DNA of 64,000 bases, from contig CALANV010000014.1 in NCBI GenBank assembly GCA_937926175.1, positions 60,663 to 124,662 of the forward strand, written 5' to 3'. Below the pieces are notes generated by a model. That model was not told where the DNA came from and made no database searches. It saw nothing but the letters and a program-made list of their open reading frames with translations. Every line of letters begins with the position of its first letter. Positions within the stretch are counted from its first letter, which is position 1. Below are positions 1 to 8,677 of this stretch, in pieces. The position numbers and the translations under genes were made by a program. This DNA is from an uncultured Rhodospirillales bacterium. GTDB taxonomy: Bacteria; Pseudomonadota; Alphaproteobacteria; CACIAM-22H2.

Positions 1-557
1 TGCTGCAGGCGCTGGATCCGCACCCGGAGGGCCCGCCGGTATTGCTGATCGACGAACTCGACCGCGCCGACGAGCCGTTCGAGGCCTATCTGCTGGAAGT
101 GCTCAGCGATTATCAGATCACCATTCCCGAGCTGGGCACGATCAAGGCCCCGGCGCCGCCGATCACTGTCATCACGTCGAATCGCACGCGCGAAATCCAT
201 GACGCCCTGAAACGGCGCTGTTACTACTACTGGGTCGATTACCCGGACGCGGCGCGCGAGCTCGAGATCCTGCGCGTGAAGGCGCCGGGCGCGGCCGCGA
301 CGCTGACGCGTCAGGTCGTCGGGTTCGTTCAGCACATACGCAACATGGAGCTGTTCAAGCCGCCGGGCGTGGCTGAGTCGATCGACTGGCTGCGCGCGCT
401 CGTCGAGCTCGATCGCATCAGCCTCGATCCTGCGACGATCAACGATACGCTGGGCGCCCTGCTGAAGTACCAGGACGACATCACGCGCATCCGCGGCGCC
501 GAGGCCGAGCGCATTCTCGCTCAGGTACAGGCGGAACTTGCCGCCTCGGTGCCATGA
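1..557 (+). CDS. coxD: MoxR-family AAA+ ATPase, CoxD-like (5' partial)
   Basis: The 5' end lies outside the window and the frame is open from base 3. The visible C-terminal part has a Walker B (LLIDELD), a sensor-1 region (TVITSNRTREI) and a basic arginine-finger-like stretch (DALKRRC), followed by the helical lid of MoxR AAA+ proteins. The following genes (CoxE VWA protein, XdhC/CoxI family, Mo-cofactor nucleotidyltransferase) identify it as the CoxD chaperone. In carboxidotrophs CoxD acts in post-translational maturation of the CuSMo site of aerobic CO dehydrogenase. It overlaps the next start by 4 nt, indicating translational coupling. MoxR ATPases are widespread, so the cox assignment rests on context; the structural subunits lie outside this window. 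Confidence 0.85.
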   Translation, partial: LQALDPHPEGPPVLLIDELDRADEPFEAYLLEVLSDYQITIPELGTIKAPAPPITVITSNRTREIHDALKRRCYYYWVDYPDAARELEILRVKAPGAAATLTRQVVGFVQHIRNMELFKPPGVAESIDWLRALVELDRISLDPATINDTLGALLKYQDDITRIRGAEAERILAQVQAELAASVP

Positions 558-1774
558 ACACCGAGCAGGACACCGCGCGCCACGGCACGCTCGTCGACAA
601 CATCATGCATTTTGCCCGCGTGCTCCGCGCCGCCGGCCTCCCGATCGGTCCCGGACGGATACTGGAAGCCGTGCGCGCCGTCGAGACGGTCGGCCTTGCC
701 CGGCGCGAAGACTTCTATTGGGCGCTCCATGCCGTGTTCGTGAACCGGCACGATCAGCACGAGGTGTTCGATCAGGCGTTCCGCGTGTTCTGGCGTGATC
801 CGCAAGTCATGCAGCGGATGATGTCGTTGCTGCTGCCCCAGGTGAAGGCGGAGCTGGAGCAGCAGGGCGAGCCTCTCATGCGCCGCATCGCCGAGGCGCT
901 TCAGCCCGACCAACGCTCCCAGACGCGGCCGCCGGTCGAGACCGAGGAGCGAATCGACGCGGTGATGACGTTCTCCGATCGCGAAATCCTGCGGAAGAAG
1001 GATTTCGAACAGATGTCGGCCGCCGAACTCGCGGCTGCCAAGCGCGCCCTTGCCCAGCTTCGGCTGCCGATCGGCGAGGTCGTAACGCGGCGCTTCCGGC
1101 CGGATGCGGCCGGGAGCCGTGCCGATCTGCGCGCGACGTTGCGCGCGATGGTTCGGTCGGGCGGCGACGTGATCACCCTCAAGTTCCGCAAGCCACGCCT
1201 GCGACCGCCGCCGCTCGTCGTCCTGTGCGACATTTCGGGCTCGATGGAGCGTTACTCGCGGATGTTCCTGCATTTCCTGCACGCGATCGCCAATGATCGC
1301 GACCGCGTGCATACCTTCCTGTTCGGAACGCGGTTGACGAACGTCACGCGCCAGCTCCGCGACAAGGACGTCGACCGTGCGCTGGCGAAGGTGGCCGCAA
1401 GCGTGAAGGACTGGTCGGGCGGTACCCGTATCGGTCGCTGTCTCGCCGAATTCAATCTCCGGTGGGCGCGCCGCGTACTGGGACAGAATGCCGTGGTGCT
1501 GTTCATCAGCGACGGGCTCGATCGCGATGCCGGCGCCGGACTGAGCCGGGAGATGGAGCGTCTGGCGAAATCGTGCCGACGGCTGATCTGGCTCAATCCG
1601 CTGTTGCGCTATGCCGGGTTCGAGCCAAAATCTCTGGGTATGCGGGCCATTCTGCCGCATGTGGACGATTTCAAGCCGGCACACAACCTGGAAAGCCTGG
1701 AGGACGTCGCCCGCGTCCTGACCGAAACGCCGGTGCGGCGATCCAGGCACCCGGTACGGAGGATAGCGGCATGA
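554..1774 (+). CDS. coxE: VWA domain-containing protein, CoxE-like
   Basis: This 406-residue protein is the partner of the preceding MoxR ATPase. A C-terminal von Willebrand A domain carries a complete MIDAS: DISGSME near residue 226, the downstream Thr in SGGTRIG, and the Asp in ISDGLDRD. The N-terminal half (about residues 1-200) is the alpha-helical DUF58/CoxE-type region. Length matches CoxE proteins of about 400 residues. MoxR-VWA pairs act as metal-dependent chaperones, and in CO dehydrogenase loci CoxD and CoxE mature the CuSMo active site. The ATG start overlaps the upstream stop, and the stop overlaps the next ATG as ATGA. Confidence 0.9.
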   Translation: MNTEQDTARHGTLVDNIMHFARVLRAAGLPIGPGRILEAVRAVETVGLARREDFYWALHAVFVNRHDQHEVFDQAFRVFWRDPQVMQRMMSLLLPQVKAELEQQGEPLMRRIAEALQPDQRSQTRPPVETEERIDAVMTFSDREILRKKDFEQMSAAELAAAKRALAQLRLPIGEVVTRRFRPDAAGSRADLRATLRAMVRSGGDVITLKFRKPRLRPPPLVVLCDISGSMERYSRMFLHFLHAIANDRDRVHTFLFGTRLTNVTRQLRDKDVDRALAKVAASVKDWSGGTRIGRCLAEFNLRWARRVLGQNAVVLFISDGLDRDAGAGLSREMERLAKSCRRLIWLNPLLRYAGFEPKSLGMRAILPHVDDFKPAHNLESLEDVARVLTETPVRRSRHPVRRIAA

Positions 1775-2091
1775 ACGACGTGGAAGACATTCTGGGACAG
1801 GCGGCGGCGTGGCGCCGCGCTGGACGCGGCGTCGCGGTCGCGACAGTCGTGTCGACCTGGGGTTCCAGCCCCCGTCCGGTCGGCAGCCAGTTGGCCGTGG
1901 ACGACCAGGGCAACTTCGTCGGTTCGGTTTCGGGTGGCTGCATCGAGGGCGCGGTGATCAAGGAGGCCCTGGATGCCATCGCCACGGGCAAGCCCCGCCT
2001 GCTCGACTTCGGCGTGACCAATCAGCAGGCCTGGGAGGTCGGCCTCGCGTGTGGCGGTAAGGTGCAGGTTTATGTCGAGCGGCTGGAATGA
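1771..2091 (+). CDS. XdhC/CoxI family protein, N-terminal domain only
   Basis: A 106-residue protein equivalent to the N-terminal XdhC/CoxI domain alone, with family motifs STWGSSPRPVGSQ and SVSGGCIEGAV. XdhC-type proteins bind molybdenum cofactor and help sulfurate and insert it into xanthine dehydrogenase-family enzymes. The start was chosen at the ATGA overlap with coxE; the frame is open upstream but without a better start. The Rossmann half usually found in the same polypeptide is encoded by the next gene, again with an ATGA overlap. Such two-gene XdhC pairs occur in alphaproteobacterial cox loci. Likely a maturation factor for the CO dehydrogenase-like enzyme. Confidence 0.85.
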   Translation: MNDVEDILGQAAAWRRAGRGVAVATVVSTWGSSPRPVGSQLAVDDQGNFVGSVSGGCIEGAVIKEALDAIATGKPRLLDFGVTNQQAWEVGLACGGKVQVYVERLE

Positions 2092-2789
2092 AACGCGAGA
2101 TCCTCGATGAGCTGTTGGCCGCACGTGCGGCCGCTCGATCCGTCGCGCTCGCGACGAACCTCGGCACGGGACAGCAGCTCCTGATCTATCCCGATGGCAC
2201 CAAGGGCGATCTCAACCTCGACGCCGATGTGATCACGGCGGCCCGCGAGGCGCTGAAGGCCGATCGCAGCACCACGCTGAAGACTCCGGACGGCGACGTT
2301 TTCATACAGGTGCATAATCCGCCGCCGCGCCTGTTCATCGTCGGTGCCGTCCACATTGCCCAAGCGCTTGCCCGCATGGGGCAGCTCGCCGGCTATGGCG
2401 TCACGATCATCGATCCGCGCCGGAGCTTTGCGGGCGGCGGCCGCTTCGAAGGGTACGATGTCACCGGCGAGTGGCCGGACGAGGCACTGGAACGGCTCAA
2501 ACCCGATATTCGCAGCGCCGTGGTGACGCTGACCCACGATCCCAAACTCGACGATCCGGCGCTCTCGACCGCCCTGCGCTCGCCCGCTTTCTACATCGGC
2601 GCCCTGGGCAGCAAGAAGACCCATGCTGCGCGTCTCGAGCGCCTGCGCCGCGCCGGCTTCGGCGACGATGCGCTCGCCCGCATCCATGGGCCCGTGGGGC
2701 TCGATATCGGCGCGATCTCGCCGGCCGAGATCGCCATTTCGATCATGGCGCAGATCACGCAGAAGCGCCGGCAGGGAGCGAACGCATGA
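2088..2789 (+). CDS. XdhC family protein, Rossmann domain (CoxI/CoxF-like)
   Basis: A 233-residue protein carrying the C-terminal Rossmann domain of XdhC proteins. A short N-terminal region is followed by LFIVGAVHIAQALARMG, the nucleotide-binding beta-alpha-beta, then YGVTIIDPR and, near the C-terminus, IGALGSKKTHAARLERL and GPVGLDIGAISPAEIA. These last motifs are diagnostic for the XdhC C-terminal domain. Together with the 106-residue product of the upstream gene it reconstitutes a full XdhC/CoxI. Expected role: binding and delivery of the finished molybdenum cofactor. Start and stop both overlap neighbours by 4 nt, so stoichiometric translation is likely. Confidence 0.88.
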   Translation: MKREILDELLAARAAARSVALATNLGTGQQLLIYPDGTKGDLNLDADVITAAREALKADRSTTLKTPDGDVFIQVHNPPPRLFIVGAVHIAQALARMGQLAGYGVTIIDPRRSFAGGGRFEGYDVTGEWPDEALERLKPDIRSAVVTLTHDPKLDDPALSTALRSPAFYIGALGSKKTHAARLERLRRAGFGDDALARIHGPVGLDIGAISPAEIAISIMAQITQKRRQGANA

Positions 2790-4426
2790 AGTTCGGCGAA
2801 ATCCCGGTTGCCGACGCCGAAGGCACCATCCTCGCCCATTCGATCCGTCTCGGCAGCGTCAACTTGAAGAAGGGGCGTGTGCTGTCGCGCGATGATGTCG
2901 AGGCGCTGATGCAAGCCGGCCATGCCGTCGTGACTGCCGCCCGACTCGAGCCGGGCGACGTCCCCGAGGACGAGGCCGCTGCCAATGTCGCGGCCGCGCT
3001 TGCCGGCGACAATCTTACCGTCGGTGCCGCGTTCACCGGACGGGCGAACCTGTACGCGTCGGTGCGGGGCGTCGCCGTCATCGATACGGCGCGGATCGAG
3101 CGCATGAACCTGACTGACGAATCGGTCACCATCGCGACCGTTCCGCCGTTCGCCTTGGTCGAGCCGCGGCAGATGGTGGCCACGGTCAAGATCATACCCT
3201 TCGCTGCACCGCAGTCGGCTGTCGCGGCATGCCAGGCCATCGCGGCGGAGGCACGGCCGCTCATTCGTGTCGCCCCCTTGCGGCGCAAGTCCGTCGGCCT
3301 CGTGCAGACGCGGCTCCCCGGCCTCAAGCCCAAGGTGTTCGAGAATACGGTCAACGCGACCCGCGCCAGGCTCGCCGCGTTGGGAAGCGAGCTCGTCGCC
3401 GACCGCATCTGCGACCACAGCCACGATGCCGTCGTCGCGGCCGTCGCCGAGCTCCGCGATCGTTGCGACTTGATCCTCATTCTCGGCGCTTCGGCGATCG
3501 TCGACCGGCGCGACGTGATTCCGTCCGCGATCGTGTCCTCCGGCGGCGAAATTCTACACTTCGGAATGCCGGTCGACCCCGGCAACCTCCTGCTGCTGGG
3601 CCGGATCGGCACGATGCCGGTCATCGGATTGCCGGGATGTGCACGCTCGCCGAAGCTCAATGGTTTCGATTGGGTGCTGCAGCGGCTCCTTGCCGACCTG
3701 CCGGTCTCGGCGGCCGACATCATGCGGATGGGCGTCGGTGGCCTCCTGACCGAGATCGCGACACGGCCGCTGCCGCGCCAGGAGGCGTCGCCCGAACTGG
3801 GTGCCGGTATTCCGCGTGCCCCGCGGATTGCCGCCATCGTTCTCGCTGCCGGCCAGTCCAGCCGCATGCAAGGCACGAACAAGCTCCTCGCCGAAATCGA
3901 CGGCCGGCATATGGTCGAGCGCGTGCTTGATGCGGCGCTGGGTTCGCAGGCTCGCCCCGTCATTGTCGTCACCGGACACGACGGCGCCCGAATCCGCGCC
4001 GCGCTCGCGGGGCGCGACGTAACGATCATCGACAATCCGAACTACGCCGAAGGACTCGCCTCATCGATTCGGGCCGGCCTCGCCGCCGTACCCGCCGATA
4101 TCGACGGCGCGATCTTTCTCCTCGCCGACATGCCGCGCGTCACCTCCGCCCATATCGACCGGTTGATTGCCGCGTTCAATCCGGTCGAGGGCCGCGCCGT
4201 CTGCGTTCCGACCTATCGGGCGAAACGCGGCAATCCGATTCTCTGGGCGGCCCGTTTCTTCCCCGAGCTGCGCAACCTGTCCGGCGACAGCGGCGCCCGC
4301 GTCCTGCTCGGCGCGCATGCGGACCTGACCGTCGATGTCGAAATGCCGGACGACGGCGTACTCGTCGATGTCGACACGCCGGAGGCGCTCGCGGCCGTCC
4401 GGGCCGGCGCGAAAGCCCTGGCATGA
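2786..4426 (+). CDS. Molybdopterin-binding (MoeA-like)/molybdenum cofactor nucleotidyltransferase (MocA-like) fusion
   Basis: A 546-residue two-domain protein. Residues about 1-330 resemble the molybdopterin-binding MoCF/MoeA-type domain (for example NTVNATRARLAALG, then DLILILGASAIVDRRDV and IGLPGCARSPKLNGFDW). Residues about 347-546 are a MobA/MocA-type NTP transferase, opening with IVLAAGQSSRM and continuing with NKLLAEIDG, TGHDGARI and LLADMPRVT. The predicted activity is CTP-dependent conversion of Mo-molybdopterin to the cytosine dinucleotide form (MCD) used by CO dehydrogenase-type enzymes. The N-terminal domain may hold the substrate. The start comes from the ATGA overlap. Similar fusions are known in alphaproteobacteria. 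Confidence 0.85.
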   Translation: MKFGEIPVADAEGTILAHSIRLGSVNLKKGRVLSRDDVEALMQAGHAVVTAARLEPGDVPEDEAAANVAAALAGDNLTVGAAFTGRANLYASVRGVAVIDTARIERMNLTDESVTIATVPPFALVEPRQMVATVKIIPFAAPQSAVAACQAIAAEARPLIRVAPLRRKSVGLVQTRLPGLKPKVFENTVNATRARLAALGSELVADRICDHSHDAVVAAVAELRDRCDLILILGASAIVDRRDVIPSAIVSSGGEILHFGMPVDPGNLLLLGRIGTMPVIGLPGCARSPKLNGFDWVLQRLLADLPVSAADIMRMGVGGLLTEIATRPLPRQEASPELGAGIPRAPRIAAIVLAAGQSSRMQGTNKLLAEIDGRHMVERVLDAALGSQARPVIVVTGHDGARIRAALAGRDVTIIDNPNYAEGLASSIRAGLAAVPADIDGAIFLLADMPRVTSAHIDRLIAAFNPVEGRAVCVPTYRAKRGNPILWAARFFPELRNLSGDSGARVLLGAHADLTVDVEMPDDGVLVDVDTPEALAAVRAGAKALA

Positions 4427-5637
4427 GTCTCGACCTCGCCGCGATCCGCGCGCGCTTCCCGATCCTGTCGCGCCGCATCGGTGACGCACCGCTTCATTAC
4501 CTGGACAACGCGGCAACCGCTCAGATACCAGACGTCGTGCTCGATGCCGTGCGGCACTTCGAGACGACGTCGCGCGCGAATGTCCATCGCGGCGTCCATC
4601 GCCTGGCCGAAGAGGCCACGACCGCGTACGAGAGTGCCCGCGAGACGATAGCGCGCTACCTGAACGTCGCGCCCGACGAGGTCGTCTTCACGTCGGGTGC
4701 GACGGGCGCGATCAATCTCGTTGCCCATAGCTTCGGCGACGGGTTTTCGCCCGGCGACGAGGTCGTGATCACGGCGCTCGAGCACCACAGCAATATCGTC
4801 CCCTGGCAGATGCTGCGCGACCGCCGCGGCATCGTGCTCAAATGGATCCCGGTCACGGCCGAGGGGCGCCTCGACCTGTCGGTACTCGACCGCGTGGTCA
4901 CGGATCGGTGTCGGCTGATCGCCGTGACGCATGCCTCCAACGTGACGGGTGCGGTCACGGACGTCGGCGCGATTGTCGCGGCCGCGCGCAAAGTCGGGGC
5001 GCGCGTGCTGCTCGACGGCGCACAACGCGCCCCGCACGGCCCGATCGACCTCCCGGCGCTCGATGTCGACTTCTACGTGCTGTCGGGCCACAAGATGTTC
5101 GCGCCAAGCGGCGTCGGCGTGCTGTGGGGCCGACGCTCGCTGCTCGAGGCCATGCCGCCTTTCCTCGGCGGCGGCGAGATGATTCGCACCGTGACGCTGG
5201 ATCGCAGCACTTACGCGGCTCCGCCGCACCGGTTCGAGGCCGGTACGCCGCCGATCAGCGCGGCGATCGGGCTCGGTGCCGCCGCGCAATGGCTGATGAC
5301 GCTCGACTGGCCGGCCGTTTCGGCCCACGAACTCCGGTTGACGCAGCGTCTCCTCGATGGCCTGCCGAAGGCCGCACGTGTCGTCGGCCCGACCGGGCTT
5401 CAGGAACGGCTGCCGGTCGTGTCTTTCGCGGTCGACGGCGCACACCCGCATGACATCTGTCAGATGCTCGACCGACGCGGTGTGGCATTGCGCGGCGGCC
5501 ATCACTGCGCGCAGCCGCTGATGGACCATTTCGGCATCCCGGGCACGACGCGCGCCAGCATCGCGCTCTATAATGACGTGGCCGATATCGACGCGCTGCT
5601 CGAGGGTCTGGACGATGCAATCCGCCGCCTGACATGA
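4423..5637 (+). CDS. SufS-type (group II) cysteine desulfurase
   Basis: A 404-residue PLP-dependent cysteine desulfurase. Visible hallmarks are YLDNAATAQIP at the N-terminus, TSGATGAINLVA, LEHHSNIVPWQ, the PLP lysine in LSGHKMFAPSG (about residue 222) and the catalytic cysteine in LRGGHHCAQP (about residue 361). The RxGHHCAQP form marks the SufS group rather than IscS. It mobilises sulfur from L-cysteine as a protein persulfide. It lies between Mo-cofactor genes and a SufU-like partner with 4-nt overlaps on both sides. A dedicated role in supplying sulfur to the Mo/Cu site is therefore plausible; general Fe-S assembly is the alternative. Confidence 0.9.
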   Translation: MSLDLAAIRARFPILSRRIGDAPLHYLDNAATAQIPDVVLDAVRHFETTSRANVHRGVHRLAEEATTAYESARETIARYLNVAPDEVVFTSGATGAINLVAHSFGDGFSPGDEVVITALEHHSNIVPWQMLRDRRGIVLKWIPVTAEGRLDLSVLDRVVTDRCRLIAVTHASNVTGAVTDVGAIVAAARKVGARVLLDGAQRAPHGPIDLPALDVDFYVLSGHKMFAPSGVGVLWGRRSLLEAMPPFLGGGEMIRTVTLDRSTYAAPPHRFEAGTPPISAAIGLGAAAQWLMTLDWPAVSAHELRLTQRLLDGLPKAARVVGPTGLQERLPVVSFAVDGAHPHDICQMLDRRGVALRGGHHCAQPLMDHFGIPGTTRASIALYNDVADIDALLEGLDDAIRRLT

Positions 5638-6062
5638 CCGACGAGCTTTATCATCAGGCGATTCTGGATCGTGCCAAGGCGGCGCACCGTGCCGGCCGAC
5701 TCGAAGCGCCGGATGCGAGCGTCACGATCGACAATCCGCTCTGCGGCGATCGCGTCACCATGGACTTGCGTCTCGGCGGCGACCGCATTGCCGATCTGTC
5801 CCACCATGTCCGCGGCTGCGTGCTGTGCCAGGCGGCGGCCTCGGTGATCGGCGAACATGCCGTCGGCGCCACGGTCGAAATGGTCAACGCTGCCGAAGAC
5901 GCGCTTCGCGCCATGCTGCGGGGTGATTCCATCGCGGTGCCGTGGCCGGATCTTTCCGTTTTCTCACCCGTGAAGCACTACCGAAGCCGTCACGACTGCG
6001 TTCTTCTGCCGTTCGAGGCCTTGCGTACGGCGATCGCCGAGGCGCGCAAGAAAGGACCGTGA
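5634..6062 (+). CDS. SufU-like iron-sulfur scaffold/sulfur acceptor
   Basis: A 142-residue IscU/SufU-fold protein. It has Cys37 in NPLCGD with Asp39 two residues on, Cys62 and Cys65 in RGCVLCQAAASV, and Cys122 in RHDCVLLPFEALR. This matches the three Cys plus Asp zinc/sulfur-acceptor set of SufU. SufU stimulates SufS by accepting persulfide sulfur. The overlapping arrangement with the SufS-type gene supports a working pair. As last gene of the overlap chain it ends the cox accessory operon. The surrounding molybdoenzyme maturation genes suggest sulfur delivery for cofactor sulfuration, but that is inference. Confidence 0.85.
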   Translation: MTDELYHQAILDRAKAAHRAGRLEAPDASVTIDNPLCGDRVTMDLRLGGDRIADLSHHVRGCVLCQAAASVIGEHAVGATVEMVNAAEDALRAMLRGDSIAVPWPDLSVFSPVKHYRSRHDCVLLPFEALRTAIAEARKKGP

Positions 6063-6173
6063 CCCGGATTGCGCCGTTTCTGAACATCCGCCGGATCCGG
6101 CTGACGACGGGCCTCGTCCTTTTCACCTAATGTCCTGACCCATTTCCTGAATCACGCGGCCGGCCTCATCTCA

Positions 6174-7723
6174 TTGGCCGCGTTGGAGGACGTGCGTCTC
6201 TGGTTCCTGTGGCTGTGGCGCAATCCGGTCATGACGATCCTCCTTTACGGGTCGCTCGTCATTCACTTCCTGCTGGCGCTGTGGGCGATCTACCGGCGTC
6301 GACGGCTGTTTCGCATGCCGCTGGCCGAGGCGCTGCAGCTCATCCTTGGCCTCATGATCGTGCCACTGCTCGGCCAGCACGTCCTCGGTACACGGCTGGC
6401 GGGGAACTCTACGACGTCACGGATTCCTACGTGTACGTCCTGCTGAATCTCTGGTATGCTGACTCAGGCAACGGCATTCGTCGTCGCCTGGATTCACGGG
6501 TGCCTGGGTTTGTTCTTCTGGCTGCGCCTGCGGCCGGTCCATGCACAGCTTCAATCGGTGCTCTATGCCGGCGCCCTGCTCGTACCGGTGCTCGGCCTGC
6601 TCGGTTTCTAGGGCGCGGGGCGCGACGTCGTCGAGTTCGCACGTGATCCCGTCTGGCTGCAGGCGGCGCTTGCGGACATCGAGCCGCCGTCCGACGCCGA
6701 GATCATCCGGCTCGGGGCGATCCTGTACTGGATCAACGCGGCTTTCGCCGGCGCCGTCGCGGTCACCCTCCTCGCCCGCGTCGTCCGCGGCCTCGTCGAG
6801 CGGCGGCGCGGGCCGGTGCGCCTTACCTATCCCGGCGGGCGGGAGGTGATGATCGTCCCCGGCATGTCGGTGCTGGAGGCGAACCAGCTGACCGGGATTC
6901 CGCACGCCTCCGTGTGCGGGGGCCGCGGCCGACGGCGCAGGAGCGCCTCGTTCTCGCCCGCGTGAGCGCGCCGCCCAACGTGCGACTTGCCTGCCAGATC
7001 CGCCCGCGCGCCGACCTCGCGGTCACCCCGCTGCTGCCGGCGAGCGTGGGTCCGGTCGCCGCATACGGGTGGCCGGCCCATACGCATGGGCAGGAGCAGG
7101 AAATCGTCATCATGTTCGCCGATCTGCGCAACTTCACGGCGTTTACCGAGCATCGGCTACCTTACGACGTCGTCTTCGTTCTCAACCGCTACTTCGCCGC
7201 GATCGGCCACGCGATCGAGCGTGCCGGCGGCCGTGTCGACAAGTTCATCGGCGATGGCGTCATGGCCCTGTTCGGTATCGATGCCGGCCCGGCGAATGGC
7301 GCAAGGGCCGCGCTTGCCGCCGCACGCGCCTTGGGCGAGGTGATGGGCGAACTCAACATGGCGCTGCGACACGACCTCGACCGGCCGCTCCGGATCGGCA
7401 TCGGCATTCATGTCGGTTCGGCGATCATCGGCGAAATGGGTTATGCGCGCGCCACGTCACTGACCGCCATCGGAGACGCCGTGAACGCGGCAAGCCGCAT
7501 CGAGGCATTGACCAAGGAATACGGTGCCGAACTCGTGGTATCGGAACAGGTCGCGATCGCTGCCGGCGTCGACCTGTCCGCGTTTCCCGCGCACACGGTC
7601 GAGGTCCGGGGCCGACGCAAACCGCTGATGGTCCGTGTCCTGGCCTGTGCCGCCGATGTGCCCTTGCCGACGCAGGTGACGTCAGCGGCATCCGACGCTA
7701 GCTCTGCGGCTGGCCGCCCCTGA
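6174..7723 (+). pseudogene. Broken membrane-anchored ferredoxin/adenylate-guanylate cyclase
   Basis: Homologous pieces of one protein lie in order but in different frames. From a TTG at 6174 one frame gives membrane segments (VMTILLYGSLVIHFLLALWA). A second frame at about 6402-6455 gives ELYDVTDSYVYVLLNLWY. The first frame resumes near 6456 (FVVAWIHGCLGLFFWLRL), meets a TAG at 6609, continues through INAAFAGAVAVTLLARVV and enters a [2Fe-2S] ferredoxin domain (GIPHASVCGGRG). It then jumps frame near 6920, losing about 15 residues with the second and third cluster cysteines. The final frame encodes LACQIRP and a full class III cyclase domain (FADLRNFTAFTE, KFIGDGVMALFG). It is non-functional as written unless the indels are assembly errors. 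Its end overlaps the convergent TPR gene. Confidence 0.8.
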
Positions 7724-8183
7724 ACCTCTCGATCCCGTCGCGCAGCTCGCGATATTCGGCGCATCGCGGCCCGCACACGCGCGACAGACGGCCGAGCATC
7801 TCTTCGGCTTTCGGCAGATCGTTCATGTCGAGGTACAGCTCGCCCAGATACTCCAAGGCCCCGCGGTGGTTGGGGTCGATTTCGAGGGCACGCGTGTAAT
7901 GCACGAATGCCTGGTCCCGATTGCCGAGCTTGCGGTGGCTGTATCCAAGATAGTTGTACGCGTCCGCATCACGCGGATTGTCCGCCACGACACGATCCAG
8001 CAGCGCAATCGCCCTGTTCCAGTCCTGGGCCTTCACCGCCTTCTCGGCGTCGATCAGGCGCGTATCGCGCGCCTTGGCCGCCGGCGGCGAGCTGAACGAC
8101 TCCATGCCCGGCGCCGGCGCGGCGCCAAGCGTCAGACCGACTGCCAATGCGGTCCCGATCAGGGACATGCGTCTTCTGTTCAT
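7698..8183 (-). CDS. Exported TPR-repeat protein
   Basis: A 161-residue protein with an N-terminal signal peptide (MNRRRMSLIGTALAVGLTLG, cleavage probable after the Ala/Pro-rich stretch near residue 26). Two to three tetratricopeptide repeats follow, about residues 42-130, with typical spacing in NPRDADAYNYLGYSHRKLG and DPNHRGALEYLGELYLD. The C-terminus has two cysteines (VCGPRC) that could form a disulfide in the periplasm. It probably acts as a periplasmic protein-protein adaptor; the partner is unknown. The gene converges on the cyclase pseudogene and overlaps its last codons by 26 nt. Confidence 0.75.
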   Translation of the reverse strand: MNRRRMSLIGTALAVGLTLGAAPAPGMESFSSPPAAKARDTRLIDAEKAVKAQDWNRAIALLDRVVADNPRDADAYNYLGYSHRKLGNRDQAFVHYTRALEIDPNHRGALEYLGELYLDMNDLPKAEEMLGRLSRVCGPRCAEYRELRDGIERFRGGQPQS

Positions 8184-8398
8184 GGCTATCTTCTCCTCGC
8201 CCTCCGCGCCACCCTGGCACCGGGCAGATGCCTGAGCCTGTCTCCGGCACCTGCAGCGGCCAAATCACGGTCGCGGGGTCGCCGCGAAATGGACACCGCC
8301 GTCCCGGCAATTATTCCGGTCCGATCACGCCAAATTCACATCGCGGGTGATGCACCCATTGGCATCCTCGCGTATAAGACTGCTGCGAGAAAGGACGA

Positions 8399-8668
8399 AT
8401 GATGCTGCCACGATTTCGCCGCGCCGCTGCCCTCGGCGCAGGCTTTCTTCTCGTCGCCTGCGGCCCACCGGATAGCGCGGAGGTCCTTCGCAAGGCCGAG
8501 GGCGTTAAGACCAAGACGGAACTCGAGCGGGCGATCGGCCGGCCCGACGAGGTAAGCAAGCTCGGGCCGATCGAGACCTGGACCTACAAGACAAGCGACG
8601 GCGCCGTAAGCTTCCTGATCACCGGCGAACGCGTACAGATCGCTGCTGGCGGCAACCGGTCCCGTTAA
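8399..8668 (+). CDS. Small lipoprotein of unknown function
   Basis: An 89-residue protein with a lipoprotein signal: basic MMLPRFRR start, hydrophobic core, and lipobox LVAC with Cys22 as the likely lipidation site. The mature part is about 68 residues with KTKTELERAIGRPDEVSKLG, followed by ETWTYKT and a short beta-rich tail. This resembles the SmpA/BamE-like small lipoprotein layout (a turn such as GxPD before WxY), but similarity is too weak to claim it. A second ATG lies at codon 2; the first is used here. A large palindrome just downstream would end transcription. Confidence 0.65.
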   Translation: MMLPRFRRAAALGAGFLLVACGPPDSAEVLRKAEGVKTKTELERAIGRPDEVSKLGPIETWTYKTSDGAVSFLITGERVQIAAGGNRSR

Positions 8669-8677
8669 GGATTGTAC

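Noticed and set aside
521..1750. 409-codon minus-strand frame opposite coxE
   Set aside because: No domain or ribosome-binding site; coxE on the plus strand has an intact VWA domain and coupled start.
2755..5529. Long minus-strand frames opposite the Mo-cofactor and cysteine desulfurase genes
   Set aside because: Antisense shadows in GC-rich DNA; motif-bearing plus-strand genes explain the region.
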